Under the pieces are notes generated by a model. The model did no database searches. It saw only the letters and a list, made by a program, of their open reading frames with translations, and had not been told where the DNA came from. A stretch of DNA of 64,000 nt from Lasiosphaeris hirsuta. Taxonomy: Eukaryota; Ascomycota; Sordariomycetes; Sordariales; Lasiosphaeriaceae. A program made the position numbers and the translations under genes. The stretch covers positions 2,356,001 to 2,420,000 of the forward strand of contig JAUKUA010000001.1 in assembly GCA_030549175.1 (NCBI GenBank). The letters are read 5' to 3'. The stretch's first letter is position 1. Each line of letters starts with the position of its first letter. Below are positions 12,367-22,764 of this stretch, piece by piece.

Positions 12367-13071
12367 GGGTAGATGTTATTCGTTTGCGCTTGGGGTGATA
12401 GCTGGCAACCGCACTGAGTCTTACCAAGGCGGATGATTCTAAGGATTCAAAAAGACGACCCAAGAGATATCAATAAATGGTACTTTGCCACAAAAAAAAT
12501 AGGGGTACAGGATGGCGAGGAAAACGTCGGGGACCCATGATAATAAAGGGGTGTTGGGGACTGCTAATGGTCTCGTTATCAGCTGCGGGCTGTCGCTTGT
12601 AAAGTTTGGAGTTTCCATGGCTCTGCGATGTGTTGAGAAGAGAAAATACAAAGAGATTTAAACACTCCGTCATGTGAGTGGCCGGGGGGGGGGGGGGGGG
12701 GGGTGGGCGGGGCAAGGGGTGTAAGCCATGGACGAGGAAGGAGGGCACGTCTTTGATTTCCCGTCTTGGGTGTCTCCGAAGGCTGCCAGAGATTGGAAGC
12801 AATGGCTTTCAGCTTCAGGTCAGGTCTTGGTATTCCCAATGCAGGGCCAAAAGATACACCAGCAATGGGCCGTCGGCTCCGATTCCAATCTGCTAGCATC
12901 TAACTCGGTTACATTCACACAAGCGACTCGCAGATCCATGGGCCATGTCATGTCACCGGCCAGAATATGCATCCAAGACACAAAGTATTCCGTCTTCATA
13001 TTCTTTGATGTTCCAAAGAATCTCGGCTCAATTGCGATTGCGCAGAAAACAAGGTTATCGCGGCTTGCATC
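12367..13071. other. Intergenic, promoter side of permease; long G run
   Basis: Between the permease start and the RidA stop codon. No gene was seen. It contains the 20-base G run at 12684. Confidence 0.5.
12684..12703. repeat. Homopolymer G run (20)
   Basis: Uninterrupted run of 20 G in an intergenic stretch; the length call may be unreliable. Confidence 0.85.
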
Positions 13072-13530
13072 TCAATCCACGATTGCCTGGCACTTGATCT
13101 CAACATTAAGCTTATCATTCGGCAGCGCAGCTACCTGCACACACGTTCTCGCCGGGGCTTTGGTGCGATCGGGCCATATCTTGTTCCACTCTGCGTTCAT
13201 CTTGGAGTAGTCGCCGCACATGTCGGTAAGAAAAACGGTGGCGTCAACAACACTTTCGAGGCCTCGACGGCCATCGGTGGCACCCTTGATGATGGTTTCT
13301 ATGTTCTGGAGGACCGCTGCCGTTTGTGTTGCGCAGTCCAGCACACGACCGCCGTCTTCGGTCGTCTCACAGCCTACGACAGTGCCGTCCGACCGTCTGC
13401 TGGATGTTCCCGATACGAAGATGATGCGCGCTGAGCTAGGGATTGTCCGGGCGTGTGGGTAGTTGGCAAGGCCCTGAGCCCCGGTAGAGGGGAGGAGATA
13501 GCCAGTCCCGTTGGAAGGGTCGGATGTCAT
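13072..13530 (-). CDS. RidA/YjgF-family protein, candidate 2-aminomuconate deaminase
   Basis: Single exon of 152 residues from ATG at 13530. The fold is the RidA/YER057c/UK114 (chorismate-mutase-like) type. Visible landmarks are RIIFVSGTSSR near residue 35, ATVFLTDM near residue 98, and the C-terminal PARTCVQVAALP with the conserved Arg that binds the substrate carboxylate, followed by VEIKCQAI. Classical RidA hydrolyses enamine/imine intermediates, and bacterial 2-aminomuconate deaminases of nitrobenzoate and tryptophan catabolism belong to the same superfamily and are of similar size. The gene is divergent from an aldehyde dehydrogenase, followed by an ACMSD homologue, which favours the 2-aminomuconate role: conversion to 4-oxalocrotonate with release of ammonia. 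A general enamine deaminase is the alternative. Confidence 0.8.
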   Translation of the reverse strand: MTSDPSNGTGYLLPSTGAQGLANYPHARTIPSSARIIFVSGTSSRRSDGTVVGCETTEDGGRVLDCATQTAAVLQNIETIIKGATDGRRGLESVVDATVFLTDMCGDYSKMNAEWNKIWPDRTKAPARTCVQVAALPNDKLNVEIKCQAIVD

Positions 13531-14013
13531 CTTGGAGTTTTTTTTAAAGTTTTTTTTTGGGGGGGTTTTGGCGTAGGTGGGTTATCGAGAAACTGTGATA
13601 CTAACCCGGCCGCAGTATGGTTTTGTGGTTTGGCCAATTCGCGATGCCGAGGTTGTCGGCGCTCTGTCCGGCATTGCCAATTAGGATTCAGCCTGTGCCA
13701 AGCCCGGCTAACGGCTTCCAGCGGCCGACAACCTCCCACTTCCGTCATCCGATATCCGATCCGCGCTTTACCGAGCGCGCCGTGTGCTGGGCGATCAGCG
13801 TTGCGCCGACTTTTTAACGTAATCGCGTCGTCGATGCTGTTGCTGTTATGTAATGCAGCCTGAAAGCTACCCCGCGCCTCAATTGAGTTTCTCTCACAAT
13901 AACAGAAACGACTATTGCCGCCGCCACAGCCGTGGTTCACTAAGCTGGGATAATACCTCATCCCCAAACCTGGGCCGCCGACACGAGCACCAAAAAGCAC
14001 ATCTTGGAACAGA
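13531..14013. promoter_or_regulatory. Shared divergent promoter region of RidA-type and aldehyde dehydrogenase genes
   Basis: The 483 bases separating two divergent start codons. Immediately upstream of the RidA ATG the coding strand is rich in A and C runs (13538-13566 on the plus strand is T- and G-rich), as in many fungal leaders. No specific operator was identified. A common upstream region would allow joint regulation of the two genes. Confidence 0.4.
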
Positions 14014-15680
14014 ATGGGTTCATCCTCTCTCCCGCGCCTTGCAACTGACGACATCTGGAGTTGTGACACCTTGGAAAAGGCAGCGGCCTACTTGCGGTCC
14101 GGCACCCCAATACACCTCCAGAACTACGTCTCGGGCGCTTTTATATCGTCGGACAAGACATTGGTCCCCTTCCTAGACTCGTTCGAGCCTAAGACTGGCG
14201 CTCTTTTCGCCCGCGTGCCCTGCACCCAATCGCGGCACGTCGAAGCCGCTATTCGCACCGCCAGAGATGCCTTCCCGGCATGGAGCAAAACCACACGAGC
14301 CGTGCGATCAGGCTATCTACGGCGGGTCAGCGAGCTACTCCAGGAGAACCGTGAGCTATTTGCCGTGTGGGAAAGCATCGATCAGGGCAAGACACTTGAG
14401 CGGGCGCGGATCGAGGTGGACCGTGCTATTGCCAACTTCTCGTAAGCCTTGATCACCGCCTCAAGAACACGAAAGCAGAACTGATGCCGTCAGATACTTC
14501 TCGACATATATCCTTCACGAGCAGACCGCGGCTCGCATGATCGATGGTGGGGGCGTCCTAACCTACGAGCATCGCTCTCCCGCGGGCGCCTTCGCTCTCA
14601 TCTCGCCCTGGAACATGCCGCTTTACTTGCTGACATGGAAGATTGCGCCGTGCCTCGCCTTTGGCTGCACTGCAGTGGCCAAGCCAAGCGAGGTGACAAG
14701 TATGTCCGCCTTTTGTAAGTCTTGCGTAAAATGCCGGGCCACCTTTGCCATGTGACGCGTCTTGCTCACACCTCGACAGTGCTAGCCACAATCTTCCACC
14801 GGGCCGAGCTCCCCCCAGGTGTGATAAACCTCGTTTTTGGCGATGGCCCCACGACCGGGGCTGCACTTGTCTCATCGCCGCTGATTACCGGGGTATCCTT
14901 CACCGGTGGCACGCAGACTGGCATTGCTATCCGCCGAGCAACGGCCCATCAGATCGGAAAACACGTGTCTCTCGAACTGGGAGGAAAGAACCCCACCCTA
15001 GTGTTTGCTGATGCTCTGCGACAGGATACCAATGAGCGGGCGATACGCGTAGCAGCATCGGCAGCGTTTGAAAACCAGGGAGAAATATGTCTTTGCGGAT
15101 CACGGATCTACGTAGAGGAGAGTGTGTATGCAGAATTCCTCGCCGGCTTCGTCAAGTTTGTGCAGGAGGCATATGTCCTCAGGAAAACAGTGGGTGCGGT
15201 GGTTAGTAGTGCGCATTATGCCAAGGTCCGGGGGTATCTGACGTTGGCCGAGCAGGAGGGAGCGACGTTCGAACTTGGGGGGGTCCCGCCGGAGCTCGAC
15301 CAGCAAGCTCGAGAGAGCGGGTATTGGATCGCCCCGACGGTACTGACGAATGTGAAACCCGACTCGGCACTGCTGACGGATGAGATATTTGGGCCTGTGG
15401 TGACGATAAGCAAGTTCAAAGATGAAGAGGAGGCGATGCGGCTGGCAAATGACAGCGAATACGGGCTGGCAGCTGTGTTGCTGACGGCAGATGGGGCTAG
15501 AATGAGAAGGGTCGGAGAGCAGCTGGAGGCCGGGATGGTGTGGGTAAACGGCTGGCTGCAGAGGGAGCTGGGGACTCCGTTTGGTGGCATGAAGGCAAGT
15601 GGGACTGGGAGGGAAGGGGGGAGTATTCGAGAGACGTGTTTACCGTGGTGAGGACGATTCATCTGCCAAGCCAGCACTAG
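14014..15680 (+). CDS. Aldehyde dehydrogenase, candidate 2-aminomuconate semialdehyde dehydrogenase (C-terminal frameshift)
   Basis: Three exons: 14014-14441, 14494-14714 and from 14780, with introns of 52 and 65 bases. The NAD-dependent ALDH fold is clear: SPWNMPL and AVAKPSE (NAD site), LELGGKNP with the general base Glu, and [12 protein letters not shown] with the catalytic Cys. As read, the frame stops at 15651 (506 residues) after a G6 run at 15616-15621. One extra base there would restore a family-like tail, with GREGG running into EYSRDVF, up to the TAG at 15678. The usual GDPxDxxT loop before [10 protein letters not shown] is shortened by about six residues. With the divergent RidA gene and the downstream ACMSD homologue, it probably oxidises 2-aminomuconate semialdehyde to 2-aminomuconate. 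The frameshift may be a sequencing error. Confidence 0.8.
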
Positions 15681-16190
15681 TGCACTTCACCATGAGTACC
15701 TTATATTTCTGGACCTTTTCGAAGAACATCCTACAAAGTAAGTTATTTTGTTTTGGTAGACATCAATCCCTTGCCGCCCCGCTGGATACCGACCTTGGAA
15801 ACCGACTTACAGCTCCAGCCAATCACAGGACTCGCACACTTCGATCCGTTCCGTCATCCGCCATCCGCGCACTGACAAGTCGGATCTAAGCGGGACGATC
15901 ACCACCGGCCGGTACATCGGATCCAAACTCTGTATGACATGGTCTTGGGTGCAATAGGCCATGCATCCTTCGTGACCTTTGGCAAAGAGTGCGGTATGTC
16001 CGTCCACATGACATCATTTTGTTCAGTGTCAAGGGCTGCTGAACTGGGAGCGGTTTCTCCGGATAATTATGTCGCGTCCTGTCTTTGTCTCTTATCCCCT
16101 TTCCTACCATGACGGCTACCCACACAAAGTCTTGTTTGCGGTATAGTATCCCAAAAGACAAGGACCGCTAGCATCATCACCGTTGGCACT
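15681..16190. other. Intergenic, promoter side of ACMSD-like gene
   Basis: About 510 bases between the restored stop of the aldehyde dehydrogenase and the ACMSD start. No gene was seen. Confidence 0.5.
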
Positions 16191-17603
16191 ATGGCTCCAG
16201 CGGCGACCCGCGACCGTCGAGCGTCTTGCTCCTGCTCTTCAGGAGACTCCATCTCCTCCGAGTCGTCCGCCTCCATTCCATCCCACCATGGAGTCCGCCA
16301 ATCTGCTTCTTCTGGTTCAAAGCTCTTCCGCATCGACATGCACACCCACATCATGCCCCCGTCCCTCCCCTCCCTCGCCTCCCCGACCGGCCCAGGATCC
16401 GGACAAGAACCATACCCCTGGCCCGCCTTCCGCCCCGTCGCCAATGGTGGAGGAGGCATCGACATGTACGTCGGTACCACCTTCTTCCGCCGCGTCGACC
16501 CCAACTGCTACGATGTCGTGACGCGCCTGGCAGAGATGGACGCCGCGGGTGTCGACGTCCAGGTCCTCAGCACCGTACCCGTGCTCTTCTGCTACGACGC
16601 ACCCGCCGCGCCTGCCGCGGTGCTCGCGCGTGCCCTGAACGACCACGTCGCGGCGCTCGCGGCCGCGCACCCGACGCGTTTTGTGGGCCTCGGCACCGTA
16701 CCGCTGCAGGACATCCCGCTCGCCATCGCCGAGCTGCGCCGGCTCCGCACCGTTCTAGGCCTAGCCGGCATTCAGATCGGCACCAGCATCGACCCCGCCA
16801 CGATGCTCTCGGCGTCCCATCTGGAACCCTTCTGGGCCGCGTGCGAGGAGCTCGACTGCCCCGTCTTCGTGCACCCGCTCGGGTACGCGCTGCCGCGCGA
16901 GAACGCCGCCCGCTGGGACGCGCATTGGGCCTCGTGGCTCGTCGGGATGCCCTGCGAGACGGCTCTGGCTATTCACGCCCTGACCGCGTCCGGCGTGCTG
17001 ATCAGACATCCGCGCCTCAGGATGTGCTTCGCGCACGGCGGCGGCGCGTTCCCTGCGCTGCTGGGGCGCATCCAGCATGGTTTCGACTGCCGGCCGGATT
17101 TGGTCGCCAGGGACGCCCTCGGGGTGACGCCGACGGCCCACTTTGAGGGGACGACGGGTAGTAGTGTCACTGGCGGGGGGGGTGTTGGGCAGATCTGGAT
17201 TGACTCGTTGATGCATGATGCCGACTTGCTGGAGTTTGTGATTCGGAAGCTGGGCCCGGGCGGCGCGGACCGCATCGTGCTAGGGAGCGATTACCCCTTT
17301 CCGCTCGGCGAGGTGCCCGTCGCGGGTAAGATGCTCCTGGAGGACGAGCGGGTCAGGGGCTTCCTGAGCTGGGAGGACCGCGCGGGAATCCTCGCGCGGA
17401 ATGCCATCAAGTTCCTAAACCTGGGGACCGATTTTCAGGGTCGGTTTGAGACACGGCTTCGGCAGGCCGATGCGGGCTACCGGAACGGGGATGGCGTGTG
17501 GGGAGGCTGGGGAGCGGAGAACCTGAAGACGGGGCCTGGCACGGTCAAGATTGTGGATAGTAGTGACTGGGAGCTATCCTCAATGGCTGGCGGAAGCTTG
17601 TAA
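16191..17603 (+). CDS. ACMSD-type decarboxylase (2-amino-3-carboxymuconate-6-semialdehyde decarboxylase, amidohydrolase 2 family)
   Basis: Single exon of 470 residues. After a Ser-rich N-terminal extension of about 45 residues the metal site appears in order: DMHTHIMP (the HxH pair), FVHPLG near residue 225, FAHGGGAFP near residue 280 and LGSDYPFPLGE near residue 365. These match the Zn ligands and catalytic His/Asp of ACMSD. MYVGTTFFRRVDPNCYD, DVQVLSTVPVLFCYD and HPTRFVGLGTVPLQD are also characteristic. ACMSD removes the 3-carboxylate from 2-amino-3-carboxymuconate semialdehyde, diverting kynurenine-pathway carbon away from quinolinate and NAD towards complete oxidation. The gene follows the aldehyde dehydrogenase on the same strand. 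Related gamma-resorcylate-type decarboxylases are a less likely alternative. Confidence 0.88.
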   Translation: MAPAATRDRRASCSCSSGDSISSESSASIPSHHGVRQSASSGSKLFRIDMHTHIMPPSLPSLASPTGPGSGQEPYPWPAFRPVANGGGGIDMYVGTTFFRRVDPNCYDVVTRLAEMDAAGVDVQVLSTVPVLFCYDAPAAPAAVLARALNDHVAALAAAHPTRFVGLGTVPLQDIPLAIAELRRLRTVLGLAGIQIGTSIDPATMLSASHLEPFWAACEELDCPVFVHPLGYALPRENAARWDAHWASWLVGMPCETALAIHALTASGVLIRHPRLRMCFAHGGGAFPALLGRIQHGFDCRPDLVARDALGVTPTAHFEGTTGSSVTGGGGVGQIWIDSLMHDADLLEFVIRKLGPGGADRIVLGSDYPFPLGEVPVAGKMLLEDERVRGFLSWEDRAGILARNAIKFLNLGTDFQGRFETRLRQADAGYRNGDGVWGGWGAENLKTGPGTVKIVDSSDWELSSMAGGSL

Positions 17604-17639
17604 AGTCAATACAAATAAACACCAACAATACCTAGCCCC

Positions 17640-19606
17640 CTATGCCAAATCGTCATCCGAGCCTCCAAGGGCAAACACTCCATCCAACATGTCTAGAAAC
17701 TTTGGATATTCAGGCTTTGGGTATTCGGTGACACCAAGCATCCGAGCCCCGCCCCCAAATCGAATTTGGCCTCTTCCGTCCCTACCAATATTCCACTTGT
17801 CATGTTCAATCGGGTGATCCCAGCTGCTGACCCACTCGGGAGTGGGCATGTTGGACAGGTTGTTGCCGGGGATATCCAGCCGGAGGCGGAATCTAGTGAG
17901 GACCTCTTGTGTCAACTTTGACTGAGCATCAGGCTCCCACCCTAGCTCTGTGTCTGGCCAGACGTGGAGGCCCGGGTCCTCGCGGGCTTTGCCAGCAAAT
18001 TGCGGGTACCTAAACGGGGGGATCTCAACCTGTCGTAACAAGTCTTCCTCTGGTACTCCGCTATCTTTGTCCCACCACGGCGATGGGAACTCGCCTCCCT
18101 TCCGTTTCCTTTTCTTGGGAAGGACGTTGGCGTGTGGCTGGAACCATGGGACACCGGCCGCGTTGACGGGTCGGCCGTCTCCGTCTGCCCAGTTGACGGG
18201 GCTGAAGCGGCGCCAGTCGGTCGTCACGAGGAAGATCTGCTTGCGCGGCGTGCTGTCTTCCATGAAGCCGAACAGGAAAGCTGTATAAATAGGGTTGCCA
18301 TGGGCCTCCTCGGGATTGATGACGCTGGTCAGGCACTGGAAAACAATAATCTGTGCAGCATAATAATCGGCGATTACGTAGAGGATATTCCGGGGAGGGA
18401 TCTCGGCAGCGCTGGTGCTCAGCTTGTGCAGGGCCTCGTGGATCTTTTCGTTACGGTGAAGGTGGCGGAGAATACCGACCTGACCGGATACTTGTACGCT
18501 GGCGTTTCTTGAATCGGCTTCCTTCTCAGATGGGAGTTTGTTGTACTCCAACCACACAAACTCGCGCCAGCGGAAATACTCACTGTGCTGCAGCACTTGA
18601 GCAAAATACGTCCAGATGCGCGCCTTGACCTCGTAATGCCGCATCATGTTGCGGCCGGCCGTATGGTATCTGGGTACATGTCACGGTAAGTTCCAACTTC
18701 ATGTGTAATCAACTTGGAGCCCTGCATCCCTCCGTCTGAATCCTTCACTTACGCAATGCTGTGCCAAAGCGATCTTTTTTTAGGCGTGGGAATAGCTCTG
18801 AATTTACAGCGCTCGCGCCCGTGGTTCAGAGAGATGAATCCTTGGTAGGCATGGTATTTCGTCCACACCCGTGTCTCGTTGTTCCGGATGTCGAGCCGGA
18901 CCAGCGATTTCGGTATTGGCATCGGCCCAACCTGAGCGAGAGCTGCCCTAGTCGCCGCCTTTGAACGGCGAGGGGGGTGTTTTGGTTCGGGCAATTCATC
19001 CCAAGGCTTGATCGCTCCGTTGTAAGCATAAGCTCCAAAGTCTTCGCTGTCTTGCGGTAGCTTGCTTGTGTCTAGGCCTAGTAGTTCAGCTGTGCTGGCT
19101 GTCAATTCCAGACCAGGGTAAGTGATGGTCCATTGCGGATGATAGTACCCCAACGTTTTGAGAGCCTGGAGCATGATTGCCTGAGCTTCTCTGGTTTCCA
19201 ACGGCTCTCGCAACTTGGAATGAGCGACGAGACGCTCCCACAAGTGATCGGCAGCTTTCTCAAAGTCTTTTTGGTCTGGTTTACCCGCTTTGCCGTGATA
19301 ACCCAATGTCGTCCAAGCCCAAGCGTAATTTCCAAGTGATGGGCCATATTGCATCGCATCTTTCATCCGCCGAATGCGGGATACTATCTCCGACTCCTCA
19401 AGATTCTCGTATGAGGGTGGAAGCTTCAACTCTGCCATTTCTTTGTGCGTAGCTTCAACGTGCGAGGGCAGTCCTTTATCTAAGCTTTGAGTTGGTGAAA
19501 CAGGATAGCCGTGGGAAACCAGTTTGGATGGGAGATGCACCGCTAATGGGTGGTACAAATCGCAATGTGTTGTTTTGTCGCAGATTTGGCCTGCGGCAGA
19601 ACCCAT
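17640..19606 (-). CDS. Uncharacterised fungal protein; possible OTU-like fold without the catalytic Cys
   Basis: Two exons: 18753-19606 and 17640-18669, with an 83-base intron (GTAAGTG...CCCAG); 627 residues. The start is ATG at 19606. I do not recognise it with confidence. The N-terminal half is hydrophilic. Near residues 280-400 the text LWHSIAYHTAG, VKARIWTYFAQVL, RNILYVIADYYAAQIIVF and QIFLV is spaced like fungal OTU-type peptidase domains, but the DGNC box that supplies the catalytic Cys is not visible (KRSLWHS instead). A basic PKKRKRK stretch near residue 480 could be a nuclear localisation signal. It ends 37 bases from the ACMSD stop, tail to tail. The OTU suggestion is only an inference; as a gene it looks intact. 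Confidence 0.7.
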
Positions 19607-20941
19607 GACACTCGGGATGGGCCATCATCGTTAAGTTTTTCTATCTCCAGACTTCAGACTCTGTAAAACAATGAACAAAGAGGAATCATGGACTTTGCTA
19701 GCTGCCCTTTGATGTGGAAATATCCGGAAACGTACCAATTATGATTCGCACATTCTTTGTGATGGTGATGCGATGTTAATCTGCAGAAACCCAATGCCAA
19801 TCTCAAGCTTGTGTGGTAGGTCAATGCCCCCTCCGCAAGTCACCGGCAGAGCGACACATTCAGAACTCGAAGGCTTTCGTCGGAAGCCACCTATCTTGGG
19901 CACGGCACATCCGAGTGGTGAAGAAGAGTAGGGTCATCACGAATTGATAGTAAATAGACACTTGGGCGGTGTTTCGGATCAAGACTTTTTGAAAGCCTTG
20001 AAACTGTCTTCAGCATAGAAAAAGGCCCTTGACATGCTTCTGCCAAGACTTTTGTTGGTAACTAACCAGAATGGACTTTTTATCTATGCACGCATAATAG
20101 CCTGATTCGATAAAAAAGACTGCGCGGGTTGTGCGGATGAACGCCAACGGTGGCGTTCAAATGAGCACAGCCCATTGCAGAAGATGAGGGGCATATTTGG
20201 GGGTGCGGGCCACCAATGACTCGCCTGCGATGGGACCCCGCTGGGTTAAACTGCAGCAGCCTGAGGTTGGTGTGCACACCTTTGATCTTGGCTGTTCCTC
20301 TTCACCTCGGTGTGGGTAGGTTGGTGCATTTCGGGTATAGTGTACGACAAAACCTTTGCCCCTTTTCCTAGACCACACCCTCCTTTTCATCCTGCTAGCG
20401 CACGAAGAAACGCCAAAGCTCGCTAAGAAGGGCCCCTCCTCCTCGGACCTAATCCCCGTCGATTGATCACGTCTACACATCCGCCCGAACAGTTCCCAAC
20501 CCCGAACTCCGGGATCGCACTGCAAAGGCGAGCTAACTAGGATAGGCGGTCCCGGCATCCCGAGTCCGGACCTTGGGTCTGTTGCCCATGTGTCTCCCGG
20601 CGCTTCCCCCCAAAGGTAACCAATTGCCTGCACATACGCCGTCCACTACGGGGTCACCGCGGCACATCCGAGACACTGCCAGGGGGGGGGCCCTGGACAT
20701 CGGGACGGGACTGACAAGTACCTGCTCATGATCTTATCAGATCGATCTCTCCCCTCTTACATTGTCCCATCCACCTGGTGCTGGATCCCGTCCCGTCGAT
20801 CTCATCTCTGCCCAACCTGACATCTCCTCTGGCCCAGTGCACCTGACAGACCTGCGCCAAACAAGGCACATGCACCATCAAGGGAAACCAAACCCACAAA
20901 CGCTTCCGAGACGCAACATACCAACCCAAAACACCAACAAA
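19607..20941. other. Intergenic, divergent upstream region
   Basis: About 1.3 kb between the unknown protein and the amidohydrolase, which diverge. No gene was seen. CT- and CA-rich leader sequence lies just before the amidohydrolase start. Confidence 0.5.
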
Positions 20942-22603
20942 ATGACAAAACTTCCCACCACCCTCTTCACTAATGGCCGAGTCTTCCTCTCGGGGGTCCG
21001 TCCCGGCACCAACGCTGGGCTCCATCTCGCCCCGACCTTTGCGTCAGCACTGCTCGTCCGCGGCACCCACATTGCCTTGGTCGGCGACGCCTCGGACCCA
21101 GCGGTGGCGGCGGCGCGCGCTGACCCTCACACGGTGGTGCGCGATCTGGGTGGCAAGACGCTCTTCCCCGGCTTCGTCGACGGGCACATGCACCTGATGA
21201 TGATGGGCCAGTCGCTAAACAAGCTGGACCTAGGGCTGTGCAAGTCGCTGGTGGGTATCCAAACGGCCATTAGGGCGTATGCCGACGAGAATCCCGACGT
21301 GTCGCGCATCTTGTGCCGCGGGTGGATGCATTCCATGACGCCGGGGCACGTCACAGCCAAGGACTTGGATGGGCTGGACGGAGAACGGAATCGCGCGATA
21401 CTGATTGACACCAAGGATCTGCACTCAACGTGGTGCAATACGGCAGGCATCAAGGAACTCGGAGCCGACGAGTGGGCCGACGTCCCAGGCGGAACGATTG
21501 AGAGGGACGGGAACGGGAAGCCGACGGGCGTGTTCAACGAGGCGGCCAATATCACGTACGTATGGCCGTTTCTAGCAAAGGTAGCAACCATGGCCGAGCG
21601 GACGACGGCTATCGAAGCTGCCGTGGCGGCGTACCATGAGGCCGGCTATACCGGGCTGATTGACATGGCCATGGACGAGGGAGCGTGGGATGCGCTACAG
21701 GCCTTGAGGAAGGAGGGCCCGATTCCGATGCGCATTGCCGCCTACTGGCTTGTCAGGCCCAGCAAAACCGAGGCCGAAAACCTCGCCCAGGTTGAGCGGG
21801 CCATCGAGCTCGCTAGAGAGTTCAATGCGTCGACAACGCCTGACTGCCGCATTGTTGGCGTCAAGGTCATCTGCGACGGCATCATCGACGCCTGCACCGC
21901 AGGACTGACAGAGCCGTATTCCCACAACGGACACCTCGAGGTTCCCCTGTGGACGTTTGAGCAGCTTGAGCCTGTGGTGCGCAGGGCGGATGAGGCCGGC
22001 CTTCAGATTGCCCTGCACGCAATTGGTGATGCCACCATCAAGATGGTTGTCGATATCCTAACAGCCCATGCAGCCTCGGAAAGGCGGCCGCGTGTGGAGC
22101 ATATCGAGCTAGCGAGCGAGGCCGATGTCGTCCGGCTCGGCGAAGGGCGCATCACGGCATCAATCCAGCCTGTGCATGCCGACCCGGCCATCCTGCGGGC
22201 CTGGCCCAAGCTGATAGGAGAGCATAGATGCGGCCGCGCTTTCGCCTACCGCGAGTTCGCAGATGCTGGCGCGCCGCTTGCGCTGGGGAGTGATGCACCC
22301 ACCGCCCCGCATACACCCCTGGGTAACGTTTATGTCGGCGCGACGAGGCGCTCATACCGGGAGCCCGGCTTGGAGACAGTGGTGAATCCGCATTTTGCAC
22401 TTGGTTTGTGTGAGGCCGTTGCTGCAGCGACCGAGGGCGCGGCATACAGCTGTTTTGATGATCATAGAATAGGCGTGTTGGAAAAGGGGTACCGGGCTGA
22501 TCTCGTTATCGCCGATATGGAGTGGGAGAAGGAGAAGCTGATGCAGGCAAAAGTAACCGAGACGTGGTACAATGGAGCCAAAGTATGGTCAGCTGAAGAC
22601 TGA
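20942..22603 (+). CDS. Metal-dependent amidohydrolase (amidohydrolase family 3, YtcJ-like)
   Basis: Single exon of 553 residues. The ATG at 20942 sits in a good context (CAAAATGAC); the frame is open 60 codons further upstream, but that stretch looks like leader. Motifs of the YtcJ-like amidohydrolase_3 family are FPGFVDGHMHL near residue 80 (HxH metal pair), LHAIGDATI near residue 360, VEHIELAS, and LGSDAPTAPHTP near residue 450 with the metal-binding Asp. The family hydrolyses amide or carbamoyl bonds of diverse small molecules; substrates of fungal members are mostly unknown. It is at the right end of the block with the aminomuconate genes, but on sequence alone it could act on an unrelated compound. 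No signal peptide is seen, so it is probably cytosolic. Confidence 0.82.
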   Translation: MTKLPTTLFTNGRVFLSGVRPGTNAGLHLAPTFASALLVRGTHIALVGDASDPAVAAARADPHTVVRDLGGKTLFPGFVDGHMHLMMMGQSLNKLDLGLCKSLVGIQTAIRAYADENPDVSRILCRGWMHSMTPGHVTAKDLDGLDGERNRAILIDTKDLHSTWCNTAGIKELGADEWADVPGGTIERDGNGKPTGVFNEAANITYVWPFLAKVATMAERTTAIEAAVAAYHEAGYTGLIDMAMDEGAWDALQALRKEGPIPMRIAAYWLVRPSKTEAENLAQVERAIELAREFNASTTPDCRIVGVKVICDGIIDACTAGLTEPYSHNGHLEVPLWTFEQLEPVVRRADEAGLQIALHAIGDATIKMVVDILTAHAASERRPRVEHIELASEADVVRLGEGRITASIQPVHADPAILRAWPKLIGEHRCGRAFAYREFADAGAPLALGSDAPTAPHTPLGNVYVGATRRSYREPGLETVVNPHFALGLCEAVAAATEGAAYSCFDDHRIGVLEKGYRADLVIADMEWEKEKLMQAKVTETWYNGAKVWSAED

Positions 22604-22764
22604 AACAAGGCTTGCTGCTACCAGTGCCGTCTTGGGGGTAGTGGTGACTTGGACGGCGGTTATGACGGGGGACGCTCTCGTCGGCCAACAAGGGATCTTG
22701 CCGGAGCAGCCAAGAGATGATGGATATGCAAAAGAATAGCAATCATATGCGCCTCCTTTTGCCT

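Noticed and set aside
16226..17146. Plus-strand open frame of 306 codons overlapping ACMSD
   Set aside because: Arg/Pro-rich shadow in another frame of the high-GC ACMSD coding region.
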